Source: Datura wrightii (lineage: Eukaryota > Streptophyta > Magnoliopsida > Solanales > Solanaceae). Taken from it: 64,000 nt of DNA. The stretch covers positions 110,329,501 through 110,393,500 of the forward strand of contig JASDFA010000020.1 of assembly GCA_035772735.1 (NCBI GenBank). Reading direction: 5' to 3'. The notes beneath the pieces were generated by a model. It was not told where the DNA came from, made no database searches, and worked only from the letters and a program-made list of their open reading frames with translations. The position numbers and the translations under genes were made by a program. Below are positions 12,701-25,261 of the stretch, one piece after another (the first letter of the stretch is position 1; each line of letters begins with the position of its first letter).

Positions 12701-14836
12701 TGTAACACCTTGAGCCTTGAAATGGCTCCCTGAAGGAAAAAAAAGAATAGAAATTTCTAATCTGGTGCAGGTGTGACGGTGGGACCAAAGGCCCGTCAGG
12801 TGGTCGACGGACCGTCGCTGTGGCGTCACAGATTTGACGACGAGAATGATGACCGTTAGCCTCACGACAGACCATTGCATGTTCCGTCGCATGAGGTCTT
12901 GGTGTTCCAGGTTTGATGGTAGACTGGACGGACCATCAAGGGAGTGATAGCCTATCACTTCTACCATCATTAAGGGATAGTCAGGACCCTCCTCTAGTTA
13001 AGGTTCGACGTTTAGGGCAATGAACCATTGGACGGGTGACGGCCTATGTAGCCACCATTGGAACACTCAATTATTCAAATTCATCCTGATTTCTAGGGAT
13101 AATTTTTTAATTTCTAAGCTCCTAACCCTAAGTGACATCATTTTGGATTTTGTAAAGAGTGTATTAAGAGGTTTAGCTTAGCTTAAGTCCTCATTCTTTC
13201 AATACAATAGTGGATTGAAGATCCCCTCTCAAGATCAAGGCTAGGATTCTTCATCAAATCTCTTCAAATCTTTTTTGGATATTCAAGAAAAGTCTAGGAG
13301 TCAATTACCCAGGTATGTAGGACAATGAATGGGGGAAATCCTTAGACCCTCACACCTAATTGCATCCTTATTCCAGGTGTTCAAGTCTCCAATCAAGTTT
13401 TATGAAAATTCTAAGGTTAGACCTAATACAATGATATCATCTATGAACTTTCTATGGGTTCAATTCACTCATATTTCAATTGATGAATTATAGTTATTAT
13501 GGAAGATTTCACCCTCAAATCCCTTATGAATTCAAAATTTCAAGTTTATGATTATTTTATCCAATTATGTATGATCTGATGATTTTCGAGTTTATGAGCC
13601 TATGATTTCAAGTTAAGATAGATTATCAAAGTATGCACGAATGTTTACAAATCTTAATCTTATGATTTATGATTTCGAGTGATGAAGTTTAACTCAAGTA
13701 TGCATGATTTTCATGAAATTCAAGTGTATATATATCGTGGCCAAACTTTGGCACTATTTTCATGGCTAGCTCACGTATATTAGCATGTTATGAATTTCAT
13801 GATTTAAACTATCCATGTAAACCCATGTTTCATGATTATTATATGATCATTACATATGTTTTAGGAGTAGTATTTAGCATCTAGTAGGTCGGGGTTCAAG
13901 CGCACCCAGGTCTAAGAACTACGCGCCAACGTGCCATGATGGGGTACTCCACGAGAGTGTCTCCCATGCTTGAATGGGCTACCCATGAGTGATATCATTC
14001 CTGTTTCATGTTTCTACTCTTGGCAAGGTATGAACACTCTCTCAACTAGGGTTTTACAGGTCGGGCTCCATATATGCTCACATAGGGTATGTCGGTTATA
14101 AGAATCTCCCGTTGTTCCTTAGTATCTAAATATTATTATGTTCATGTCTTATGATGTTACGACTTATGGTATTTTGGCTCAAACATGCTTTATGAAGTTT
14201 TACTTATGAAAATAGTCATATTCAGCTTTATGTTACAGTTTTGGAAGCTTTGAGCCCTTATGTTCAGTTTATGACCAACGCCTTATGTTTTGTACGATCT
14301 TACATTCACGATCTCGTTATTGATTTTACTAGCATTACATTCATTATCTCTTTATTTATTTTACTAGAATGTTTTACTTACTTTGCATACTCAGTACATT
14401 TGAAGTATTGACTACATACTCTATGTTATATCATCTCGTAATATAGGTTTGGGTGATCCATCTCAGTCTCGTCGTTAGCTCGCTCCCTCTCAGTACAGCT
14501 TTATCCCAGTTTTGGTGAATCCTCATGATATTAGGACATTAGTTTTGATTATGTATCTTCTGTGTATATCTTTTAGTTTTAGACTTAGCGAGCTAATTGG
14601 GGGTGTTGTCCTGTCAGCTCATCTTACATTTAGAGGCTTTTAGGTAGTTATGTAGCAGATGATCAATGTTGTTGACTATGCTATTCATTCCAGAATTTCG
14701 CTTATCTTATGTTCATACGTTAATTCTTCTTAGATATACTCTTAATCATGCTATGTATGTGCTATGGGTTAGCTTGGAGCCATTTGTTGTTCTAGGTCCC
14801 ATGTCTCGGTCCGGGGTCCCAACTTGGGTCGTGACA
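12701..14836 (+). repeat. E2 5' LTR
   Basis: A 2136 bp LTR from TGTAACACCTTGAGCC to the CA of 'gtcgtgaca'. It contains a perfect CGACGG-A-CCGTCG inverted repeat at 12805-12817 in U3, and the family landmark 'gcatactcagtacattt' near 14390. A primer site follows directly. Confidence 0.87.
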
Positions 14837-14840
14837 AACT

Positions 14841-14852
14841 TGGTATCATAGA
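14841..14852 (+). other. E2 primer binding site (tRNA-iMet type)
   Basis: TGGTATCATAGA begins four bases after the LTR end and matches 10 of 12 bases of the iMet site. Confidence 0.85.
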
Positions 14853-15048
14853 AACGTTTAGGTATGTCCTAGGGTGTCTGAAACAAATGCGTTAAGTAGT
14901 CTTTTTCATCAGTGTGAAGTGTGCCACACTTATGACAAAGAGGCTACAAGACGTTTTAGGAAACTTCTCTTCTCTCATGATTCTACCTCATGCTATGAGT
15001 CCAACTCTCCCTATTCCTCAAACTCAATATTTATGCATTTGTAGAAAC

Positions 15049-16300
15049 ATGCCTCCCTGCCGAGTCAGTGGAATAAGAAATGACAACAGAAATGGACATG
15101 GCAATGGCAATAGAGATGGGCATCAACCAACCCCACCAGCTCTAAGGATCCCTTACCCGAGCAGGTTACTCATGTCAAGTTTAGGACAACTTTTTAGATG
15201 TTGGCTCAGGCTATGACAGCCCAGGTCAACTAGCAGGAGTGGTCCATGTTCACCACCAGTGAATGCTTCGGTGGCAGCGAGAGTGCGAGAGTTTATAAGG
15301 ATGAACCCATCGGAGTTCCAGGGTTTGAAGGTAGACAAGGATCCACAGGAGTACATAGAGGAGGTTCAGAAGATCACCCAGATTATGGGGGTGACTAGAG
15401 AGGAAAGTGAAGACTTAGCCTCCTATTAGCTGAAGAAGGTTGCTCATATACGGTTCTAATAGCTGAAAGAGAGAAGGGGAGTTGGTGCGCTTCTCGTAGG
15501 TTGGGATGAGTTTGTTTCCACTTTCTTGGATAGATTCTTTCCTCAAGAGTTGAGGGAGGGAAAGGCAGATGAGTTCATCAATCTGAAGCAGAACAACATG
15601 ATGGTCCAGGAATATGCCTTTGAGTTTACACGGTTGTCCAAGTATGCACCAGAGATGGTGGCTGATCCGAGGGCTCGTATGAGCAAGTTCGTGAATGGGT
15701 TGCAGATTCATTGGTCAAGATGTGCAGGACAACCATACTAATTATTGACATGAACGTCTCTCGCTTGATGATACATGCTTAGTAGATAAAGGAGGAGCAA
15801 ATAAAGGAGAGAGATAGAGAGGCCAAGAGGGATAGGACAAGGAGTTATGGTCACTTCTAGCAGAGGTCAGGGGGAGGACATCTCCATAGTCTCACCAAAG
15901 GTCATTAGCTCCAGCTTTATCATCAACCAATGTTTTTTCCATACCCAGACGTGTCCATAGGGGTAGAGCATCAGGTTCTAGAGGCTAGGGGAGCACTTTT
16001 CCAGTCTGTGTGAAGTGTGGTAAGAACCACCCTGGTCGATGCTTAGTTGGCTCAGATGTTTGTTTCGGGTGTGGTAAACCCAGACACAGACTCAAGGATT
16101 TCCCTTCAGCTAGATAGGGTGATGGTGGGGGTATGCAACCCAGCCACCAGTTCAATATCTCCCATGTCTTACCTATTTTAGCAGGGTGAATCTTCTAGTG
16201 TATGTGGCGGCTAGCGCCAGAACAGGTTCTATGCACTATCATCTCGATAGGAGCAGGAGGTCTCACCTGATGTGGTCACTAGTATGTTATGAGTATTCCA
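15049..16300 (+). pseudogene. E2 gag pseudogene
   Basis: The frame starts Met-Pro-Pro-Cys-Arg-Val at 15049, the same N terminus as E4 gag, followed by an Asn/Gly/His-rich basic stretch. The capsid part around 15526-15741 has Phe-Pro-Gln-Glu-Leu-Arg-Glu and Glu-Tyr-Ala-Phe-Glu-Phe-Thr-Arg. Around 16000-16110 is a Cys/His cluster (Cys-Val-Lys-Cys, Asn-His, Arg-Cys), then Cys-Phe-Gly-Cys-x4-His-x4-Phe, so the second knuckle has lost its last Cys. In-frame stops (for example near 15428 and 15460) make it non-coding. Confidence 0.82.
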
Positions 16301-19300
16301 TCTTGATTTTTATGAATTGTTAGATCCAGGGGCTACATTATCCTTCATGACTCCTTATGTTGCTGTTAGTTTCAGAGTCAGTCTCGAAATCCTGTTAGAA
16401 CCCTTCTCAGTCTCGACTCCTATCGGTGAGTCAATTTTAGCTCAACGGGTATATAGATTTTTCCTTCTCATGATTATTCATAAAGTCACCTCAGCCAACT
16501 TAGTGGAGTTAGATATGACCGTCTTCGATGTTATCTTTGTATGGATTAGTTGCATGCTTGTTATGCCTTAGTCGATTATAGAACCCGTAAAATAGAGTTT
16601 CACTCTCTGGGTGAACCAGTCCTAGAGTGGAAGAGTAGTTCAGCGATGCCTATAGGTCTCTTTGTTTCCTATATTAAGGCCAGAAAGATGATCTCTAAGG
16701 ATTGGGTATACCATCTAGTTTGGGTTAAGAATGCTACGTCCGAGACCCTGAATCTTCAGTCAGATCCTATGCATGTGACTATCCGAAGGTGTTTTGAGAT
16801 GATCTACCAAGGCTTCCTCTCGAGCGATATATTGACTTTGGCGTCGATCTTCTCTTTGATATGCAACCCATATCCATCCCTCCTTACAAAATGGCTCCAA
16901 TAGAGCTAAAGGAGTTGAAAGAGTATTTGAAGGATCTCCTAGATAAGGGTTCCATCAGGCCTAGTAAGTCCCCATGGGGTGCTCCAATTCTCTTTGTTTG
17001 AAAGAAGGATGGATCCCTTAGGATGTGCATTAATTATCCGTGGCTGAACAAGGTCAGAATCAAGAATAATTATCCTCTCCTTAGGATTGATGACCTGTTT
17101 GACCAGCTTCAAGGTGCTAAGTACTTTTCAAAAATATACCTCAGATTCAGCTATCACTAGCTCAGAGTTAGGGAGAGTGACATTCCAAAGATAGCCTTCA
17201 GGACTCGGTATGGTCATTATGAGTTCGTAGTTATGTCTTTTGGACTAACAAATGCTCCTGCAGCTTTTATGGACTTGATGAATAGGGTGTGCAAGTAGTA
17301 TTTGGATATGGTCATGATAGTCTTCATAAATGATATCTTCATGTACTCTTGAAGCGAGGAGGAACATACCGCTCATTTGAGGATTATGTTGCAGACTCTC
17401 AAGGATCGCTAGTTGTTTGCTAAATTCAGCAAGTGTGAGTTTTGGATGAACTTAGTAGCATCCTTGGGTCATGTGGTGTCTGGTGAGGATGTACAGGTGG
17501 ACTCTCAAAAGATAGAAGCGGTGAAGAATTGGCCTAGACCTATCAATCCTATAGATATTAGGAGCTTCTTGGGTTTAGCTAGTTACTACCGGAGGTTCAT
17601 GGAAGGATTTTCATCCATTGCAACACCATTGACTAAGTTGACCAGGAAGAAGGTCAAATTTTAGTAATAGAATGCTTGTGAGAATATTTTTTAGAAGTTA
17701 AAGACTCAACCCACTTCAACCACTGTATTGACCCTACTGGAGGGCACATATGGCTTCCTTGTACATTGTGATGCTTCTAGGGTTGGTCTTGGTTGTAAAT
17801 TAATGCAGCATGGTAAGGCATTGCATAAGCCTCTAGACAACTTAAGACTCATGAGAAGAATTATCTGACGCATGATCTAGAGTTGGCAGCTGTGGTTTTT
17901 CCCTTGAAGATTTAGACATACTACTTGTATGGGGTACATGTAGATGTTTCATAGATCACAAGAGCTTATAGTACATGTTTACTAAGAAGGACCTGAATTT
18001 GCGGCAAAAGAGATGGCTAGAGCTTCTCAAGGACTATGACATGAGTTTCCTTTATCATAAGGGAAAGGCGAATCTATTGGAAGATTCTCTTAGTAGGCTA
18101 TCCATGGAGAGTGTGCCCTACGTCGAGGATAGGAGAAAGGAGTTGGTGAAGGATGTCCATAGGCTAGCTCATTTAGGAGTTCACCTTATAGATTCATCAG
18201 ATGGTAGTATTATTGTTCAAAATAGGTTGGAATCTTCACTGGAACAGAGGTTAAAGCAAGGAAATATGAGGATCCTATCCTAATGAAGTTGAAAGAAGTT
18301 ATCCAGAATCATAAGGTGGAGGTCTTCTCCCAAGGGGGAAATGGTGTACTTTGATATCAGGTCCGTTTATATGTTTCGAGTGTAGATGGCTTGAGAGAAT
18401 GAATGTTGAGTGAGGCTCATGGCTCTCAGTACTGTATCCATCCAAGTGCCACCAAGATGTATCATGACCTGCGGGAAGTCTATTGGGGGAATGGCATGAA
18501 GAAGGACATAGCGGAATTTGTGGCTAAGTGTCCAAATTATCAACATGTGAAGGTCGAGCATTAGAGACCTGGAGGTATGCTTCAGAACATATGAATTCCT
18601 ACATGGAAGCAGGAAGAGATCAATATGGACTTTATTACAGGGTTGCCTCGTACGTGCCGACAGTATGACTCTATATGGATGATTATGGATAGGTTCACCA
18701 AATTAGTGCATTTCCTATTAGTCAAAAGTACAGATTCAACCAAGGATTATGCTAGAATCTACATTCAATAGTTGGTTCAGTTTCAGGGAGTCCCTTTGTC
18801 CATCATCTCAGATAGGGTAAGTTAGTTCACCTCCCAATTTTGGAAATCGTTTCATAAGGGACTTGGTATACAGTTAAAACACAGCACAACTTTTCACCCC
18901 TAGATAGATGGTCAGGCTGAGCGAACCATTCAGACTCTTGAGGACATGTTGAGAGCATGTGTGATTGATTTCCGGAGTAGTTGGGATGATCACTTGCCTC
19001 TCATCAAATTTGCCTACAATGATAGTTATCACTCCAACATTTAAATGGCTCCATTTGAGGCTCTTTATGGGCGGAAGTGTAGGTCACCTATTGGATGATT
19101 TGAGGTAGGTGAGGCTACATTGATAGGGATAGATTCCGTTCATGAGGCAATGGAAAAGGTTCAACTTATCAGAGAATGGCTAAAAACAGCTTAGAGTCGT
19201 CAGAAATTTTATGCGAATGTTAGGAGGAGAGAGCTTGAGTTTGAAGTAATTGATTGGGTGTTTTTGAAGGTGTCTTCCAGGAAGGAAGTCATGAGGTTTG

Positions 19301-19458
19301 GTAAAAAAAGGAAGCTTATTCACCGATATGTTATTCCTTATGGGATTCTGAGGTAGGTTGGAAAGGTGGCATATGAGTTGGAGCTACTAGCATAGTTAGC
19401 TTCGATGCATCCAGTTTTTAATGTATCTCTGTTGAAGAAATGCATTGGTGACCCAGCC
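16301..19458 (+). pseudogene. E2 pol pseudogene, 5' part, cut by E4
   Basis: The protease starts around 16317 (Leu-Asp-Pro-Gly-Ala-Thr). RT covers about 16880-17440. Its active-site motif reads Phe-Ile-Asn-Asp, the first catalytic Asp being Asn (17329-17331), and a TGA follows shortly after. The RT thumb/connection (17413-17664) has Ser-Phe-Leu-Gly-Leu-Ala-x-Tyr-Tyr-Arg-Arg-Phe. RNase H lies at about 17740-18110. Integrase covers about 18340-19200 with Met-Asp-Phe-Ile-Thr-Gly, Ile-Ser-Asp-Arg and Gln-Ala-Glu-Arg. The reading stops at 19458 in the integrase C-terminal region ('Lys-Cys-Ile-Gly-Asp-Pro'), where E4 begins, and continues at 52217. Confidence 0.85.
19454..19458. other. Left target-site copy of E4
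   Basis: CAGCC immediately left of E4. The right copy is CAACC (52217-52221), one mismatch. Confidence 0.65.
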
Positions 19459-21656
19459 TTTCATGACTTGAGCTGGAAACTCGGATTGAGAGAGGGGACC
19501 TAGAACCACGAATGGCTCTAAGTCGACCCATGACATTAACATAACAACTAAAGAGCGTACATCAGTGTAATATGATAACTGAAACATAAATAAGCAAAAG
19601 TCTAAATAACATAGCAATTATAAATAGAATTAACACTCAACAAAGATTAAAATCTATATAATGTCTGATAAGCCTCTACTATTTTCTGATGAGCTAATGG
19701 GACAACATTCGCAACTAGCTCGCTAAAGTCTGAAACTGAACATAATAAAACTCAACACTAAAATAAAGGTCCTCGGAAGATGAGGACTCACCAATGACCA
19801 AAAACTGGACTAAGCTGGGGGAACTGGACTAATGGCAGAACTGAGTCTGATCATCCGAAGCTGTATCATGAAACGATACGACATAGAGTATATGACCAGT
19901 AATTGGAATTTATTAAGTATGCAAGGTAAGTAAAACATGCTGAGTAAATGTAAACTTAAATCATACATATAAACATAAATCATAAGATCATGAGAGTAAG
20001 GAATGCATGTTGGAATTTGAATTTGAATCACGTATAATCATAAGCTGAGTATCGTATCTGAATACAATGACCCAAAGCTAAAATAGAAATCATATGACTT
20101 GTCATAACTGAAATCATAGATAAAAGCTCGTAAACTGATCATTGGGTCAAACTTGCTGTAAAACATAACATTATAAGTCATGAACATAAATAACTAAAAT
20201 CATGAGGAATAATGGGAGAATCGTAATAATCGACACTATAGCCACAAAGCTTACGTGATGCCCCAACTATCACACTCAAGTGGGAAGAGCAGTCCAAAAT
20301 CTTGCCAGGGCTAAGGACACTACCATGATATCGATATCAAGCTGAAGGCCCTCTGGCGGGTGAGGAGAACTCTCAAGGGAGGTCCCACTGTATAAATATA
20401 CCTACATTGGTGTGTAGTTATGAGATCGGAGAACCTTGGAACCCCTAGCATGCTAGCTGCTAGACACTACTCCCAAAAACATGCATAGTGCTCCCATAAT
20501 TTTTCAATGAAGCTGAAATCATAATCACATGCATAGTCTGAAATCTGAACATGGGGAGCCTGGACTCCTAAATATATCATAAGCTGTAGTGGGAGTCTTA
20601 ACTCCAAAACATATGATAAGCTGATCTTATTAGCCTTGGCTAAATCATGAAAACATACTTAACATATATGGGTTTTCCCAAATCTTAAAATCATGCATAC
20701 ATGAAATAGACTTCATAATTCAAAATCATGGATTCATACATGGGTAATTTATAAATATTCATTCATGCTAGGTATCTCATCATATTTGAAATCATGAATC
20801 ATAAACTTGACTTTTCATGGAACTTGCATAATTGGGCATAATTTCTAGAACTTGAAATCATGAATTTATAATCAATTTGTATATCATATCTTCCCATGAA
20901 TCTTTAAACATGCTTTGAAACATAAAGGGGATTGACCCATAAGAAAATCATAGAGAATTTTGTGAAATTGGGCTAAAACCCCATAAGATCATAAACTTGA
21001 ATTAAGACTTGAATTCATGAACATTGAGGAGAAATTGGATATGAGAGTGAAAGAAAACTCTCATACATAGCACTACATACCTGAGTAAGGTGAATCTCAA
21101 CTTGACTTTGAAAGCCCAAGAGATTTGGGGAAGAATTGATGGGGTTCAAGCTTGATCATCAAAGGGGAACTTTTAAACTTGCATGTATGGGAATTGAATA
21201 AATTAGAATAGGTTAAACTCCCTTAATGCACTTCTTTCAGGGCTTAAAATGACGTAGTTTAGGACTTAGGAGCTTTAGAATTACAAAATGCCCTTAATGA
21301 TTTCACATGGAAAGTGACACTGCCTATCCCAACAAGGTACTGGACGAATCATGAGGTGGCCTGATGGGTCATCCCCTGGCCCGTTGACACCAATGGAATT
21401 CCATAATCCTTCTTTATCTATCCTAACAACGGCTCACTCGATGAGTCGTGAAGTGACACCATGACTCTTCACTTCATTCGTCTTAATCACTGGATTTCAA
21501 CATTGCTTTCCACCTTGCCAACTAATGGGTCAACCCACGACTCGTTACACCATCTATCGTGACCCCCTGACGATGACTGTTCTCCAACTGGGAACCACTT
21601 TATGGGTCAAAACATGATCCGTCAAATGACCTAATGAGTCACCTGACGAGTCGTTC
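19459..21656 (-). repeat. E4 3' LTR, distal part (left of E3)
   Basis: Matches the E4 5' LTR (49916-52216) along its length, for example 'cctagaaccacgaatggctc' at both ends and 'gatatcgatatcaagctgaa' in the middle. The terminal dinucleotide has drifted (TT for TG on the plus strand). The right edge is the CGTTC duplicated by E3. Confidence 0.87.
21652..21656. other. Left target-site duplication of E3 (CGTTC)
   Basis: Identical to CGTTC at 31112-31116, immediately outside the two ends of E3. Confidence 0.88.
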
Positions 21657-21785
21657 TATACACCTCGTGAAAGTTGATGATTAGTAAGCATACACATGGA
21701 TATGAGGTAAATAAATAGAGTATGAAGTGTGTAGAAGAGCATCAAAAGTCGGGTCGAGTGAGGTCAGGCCACAAGGGGCGGCGCG

Positions 21786-21814
21786 CTGGCGCCTTAGGCA
21801 GCGTGTCGCGCCAG
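21786..21814 (+). promoter_or_regulatory. E3 5' LTR inverted repeat upstream of TATA
   Basis: CTGGCGC and GCGCCAG form perfect 7-bp arms separated by 15 bases. The same arms and spacing are kept in the 3' LTR at 29111-29139 despite changes in the loop. Confidence 0.6.
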
Positions 21815-21899
21815 CCCCCTTGGCGTGTTGAGGGGCACGACGTGGGGCATGGTGTGGCGCGATGGGTAACGCGGGGCGCCCCCTCACTGCCCCAACTTG

Positions 21900-21906
21900 T
21901 ATATAA
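21900..21906 (+). promoter_or_regulatory. E3 5' LTR TATA box
   Basis: TATATAA in an otherwise GC-richer U3, conserved in the 3' LTR (29231-29237) and, in the same setting, in E7. RNA start is expected about 30 bp downstream. Confidence 0.75.
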
Positions 21907-23745
21907 GACCCTCCATTTAAAGTTTAAACCATTTTTCACATTATATCCAGCTAGTGAAGAGGAAAATAAGGAATTCAACCAAATTTTGCCCGTTTACTCT
22001 ACAAAACGCCGCCCGAATTCAAAGTAACTTTGGGTATTGAAGTTTAAGCCTGTAAAGATCATTACTACGGAGTTAGTTTCGTGAAATTCGCCCAGAAAAT
22101 CATAGCCCCGCTGAGCAAAAGTTGTCAAAATTGCTCCAAACTAATTTCTATACGATCACAGGCTTCAAGTAAGCATTTCTCCCTTCTGGACTTTCGAGAA
22201 ATTATATGTTTTCGACCGTGTTCCATTAAGTTGAAGTATAGTTAAAATTTGTATAGAAAGTTATCATTTTTGTTGAATTTAGTACTGAAACTAGCCTCGT
22301 TCTTCTAGTAATACGATTATAGTTAGAAAAAGCTATTGAATACCGATTGAAACTCGCCAGCTAATCCGAAATTGGTGATCCAGGTATGTTAAGGCAAATA
22401 TATTTGGCAAGTTAGTTCCCTAGTATTATAACTCAGTCCGAATCCTAGTAAGAAGATCAAAAGCATATCTACTATGGCTAGCTGTTGTTATTAACTGAGA
22501 TTAGTATTCCACGTCTAGTTTGGGGATTGATTACGCCTGTATAGACTTCCCTAACCAACCCCAGGGTTACTGGCTATGTCGACGCCCGCCAGAGGCGAGA
22601 TGACGTCGCTCCAAGGAGCGACATGCCCATCCGCAAGGGACGAAGATAGGGTCTAAGGTCCCATATAGTCCATTCCATGGCTGGACTACTTATATACCGA
22701 TCGACACTATATTACACCCCCTGTCGAGCCTGGTGCGCGGGGTGCAGATATCAGATATCAGGAGTCCAACGGACTCAAATACATCTATAGTTAGGGGCCG
22801 AGCAGGTTCAATTTGACCCAGGGGACTAGTAGGTCGGCTATAGTTGCTAGATGACTCAGTATGACCTCGTTAGGGGTATATAGATTGAAGTGTACTCAAC
22901 AAGGCTTATGGGGGACGGATGTGTTATTCTGTGCTGGCTGTACCTTTCGGCTTATGGGGACCAGGTAAGGTTCTTGTTTGCATAGTTACTAATAGATTAG
23001 ACAGTAAGAAGTTCAGTTATTCAGGTGGTATCTCTATCATTTTCTTTCAATTACTTTCAGTTTAATTTCTGTTTATTCAATTATATTAACTTACCGCCTT
23101 ACATATTTAGTACATACTGTACTGACGCCTTTCTAGGGAGCTGATTACTTACCTGCAGGTGCAGCTAGACTCGGACAAAGACCTTCCTAGTTTCAGCCAG
23201 ATTAGCAGTGTTGTTAGCTCCTTTCCTTCGAAGCTCATAATTAGAAGGTTGACTCTTTTTTTGTGTATACAATTTATGGGTAGGTCAGGGCTCTGTCTCG
23301 ACCAATATATCACTCCTAGAGGCTTGTAGACTATTTCTAATATCCTTTGGTTAGTTGTTGTTGGCTATGTGGGGCCCGTATGTGTTTTATCTTGCGTGTT
23401 GGCCATGTGGGGCCTTTTAGCTGTTAGTTAGCGGTCTTGTTGGCCATAGTTTAGTTTATACTGGATTTACTTTATAGTCATAACTAGACATCATGGTGGT
23501 CTTGTCGGCCCGCATAGGAATCCCTATTATTTTCTGCTTCTAGGTAGCTATTTCCTTTTACAGGTTGCTATAAGGCCTTGCAGGCCGAGGGCTGTGTTCA
23601 CAATCGAGATGTAGCCCATTGTTTTCTTGATTTGAGATTTAGTGCTAGCCATGCACCAGAGGTGCATAAGCTCAGTCAGGACAGTTCAGATCCTAGTAGA
23701 GCACCAGGTACCAGTCATTCCTCCCAAGGTGGGGCATGACAAACT

Positions 23746-23756
23746 TGTATCAGAGC
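23746..23756 (+). other. E3 primer binding site (tRNA-iMet type, one base deleted)
   Basis: TGTATCAGAGC follows the LTR. It is the canonical TGGTATCAGAGC lacking one G. Confidence 0.85.
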
Positions 23757-24023
23757 AGGTCGTATCCCAGGGAGTCTACAAGCCGTGCTATGTAGAATCT
23801 TGCCTATGGATGTGTTGTGCACCACATACTATAGATAGGAGGCTGCGAGGCATGTTAGGATGGTTACTCTTCTTTCTCTTCCAGTTGTGCTATAGAGTTG
23901 TTCTGTATAGGGATGAGTCCCTAAGCTTAGCGTAATCTGTATTTCTACAGAGCAATATCGGACACGTGACAGACCATGACTGGCAGAAAATGAGATGTTG
24001 TAGCAGGCGAGGGCACTAGCAGA

Positions 24024-25261
24024 GTGCCTCAATCAAAGCCGGCCCGATCTGAGGGCGACAAGGAGGCTACATCTCGGTCTCCCCAGCACTCTCTGCCGTG
24101 CCAGGAGCTGTCCAGAGCGGCAGATGTGTCGGCACTGCCTCCAACAGTCTCTATATCGATGTCATCAAATCAGGAGGTCAAGAGTGCTATTTTTATGATA
24201 GCTCAGATGATGGTTGCACAGTGACAGCTAGTGGCGCTAGTAGTTGCAGAGTCTTTGGGAGGACCAGGTAGTTCGAGGGTTTGAGAGTTCCTTGCTCTGA
24301 GACCACTGCAGTTTACGGGGACGGACCAGGACAAGGACTCTCAGGACTTTTTGGACCAGCTGCTGCGGATCTTTAGAGTAATGCATGCTGGACTTGCAGA
24401 ATAAGTTGATTTAGTGGTATTTCGATTATGGGACATAGCAATATTGTGGTACGAGAGTTGGGAAACGTCTCGAGGTAGAGATGTTCCCCCTCCGACTTGG
24501 TCTAGCTTTTCAGAGGCCTTCTTGGACCATTATTTGCTGCGGGAGATCCAACAGGCCTGGGTAGATTAGTTTTTGCATATGGAACAGGGCTCAATAAGTG
24601 TTCAGGAGTATGCTATGAGGTTTGACTCCCTGGCCCAATATGCATTGGCTTTTGTAGATACTATGCCAACCAGGGTGCACCAGTTTATCATGGGGCTGAA
24701 TCCAGAATATGTAGAGACTTGTATCATAGTGACTCTGCAAGAAGATATGGATATTGCTCAAAATATTGAGGGAATCATACAGTGGTAACGAGAGATAGCA
24801 AGAATGAATCAGGAGCAATGCCGCAGGGCTAAACCGAGTGATGTGCAAGCAGAATTTCAGGGCAGATCCAGGCCACGACTATTAGGTAGACCACCCAAAC
24901 CCCCACCTCCAATAAGGAATAGGGTGGTAGATCAGGACGTCGGGGGCATTCAGGACCCGGCGAGAGTTCGTGGCCATCAAGCTCGCAATAGTAGAAGAGT
25001 TCAGAGCAGAGTGGATTTATCGTGCCACTTTGCCCTATTTGCAGCCGCCTTCATCCTGGGGCATGTAGGTATGGTTCTTCTATGTGTTACATCTGGGGGA
25101 AGAAGGGTCACCTAATGAGAGACTGTCCAGCCAGGGGTCAGAGTGATCGGGACCGACAGGACAGATCTTCAGTAGGGTCACGTGCCCCAACATCTCCAGT
25201 AGGTTGTAGGTCCTTAGCTCCAGCTGGCAGAGGCCGAGGAAAATCTAGGGCATCTAGCTAA
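24024..25261 (+). pseudogene. E3 gag pseudogene
   Basis: The start at 24024 aligns with the E7 gag start (Met-Pro then a Ser/Pro/Arg-rich N terminus). The retrotransposon-gag capsid domain is at about 24290-24790 (Leu-Trp-Tyr-Glu-Ser-Trp, Glu-Tyr-Ala-Met-Arg-Phe-Asp-Ser-Leu-Ala). The zinc region at about 25030-25140 reads Cys-Pro-Ile-Cys, then Cys-Tyr-Ile-Trp-x4-His-x4-Cys, the second ligand having become Trp. After Glu-Asp-Met-Asp-Ile-Ala, 18 nt present in E7 are missing in frame. Several in-frame stops (for example at 24223 and about 24570) and a frameshift near 24800 disable it. Confidence 0.85.

Larger units (their letters stand above)
21657..23741 (+). repeat. E3 5' LTR
   Basis: A 2085 bp LTR. 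The start has lost a base (TATACACC against TGTTACACC in the 3' copy); the end is 'ggggcatgaca'. It has a GC-rich U3 with stem CTGGCGC-N15-GCGCCAG (21786-21814), TATATAA at 21900-21906 and a hairpin GAGTCC-AAC-GGACTC (22762-22776). The short open frames at 21681-22027 are in this GC-rich U3 and are not genes. Confidence 0.92.

Noticed and set aside
21681..22027. Open frames of 68-101 codons on both strands
   Set aside because: They lie in the GC-rich U3/R of the E3 5' LTR, recur in altered form in the 3' LTR (28977-29358), and have no protein signature.
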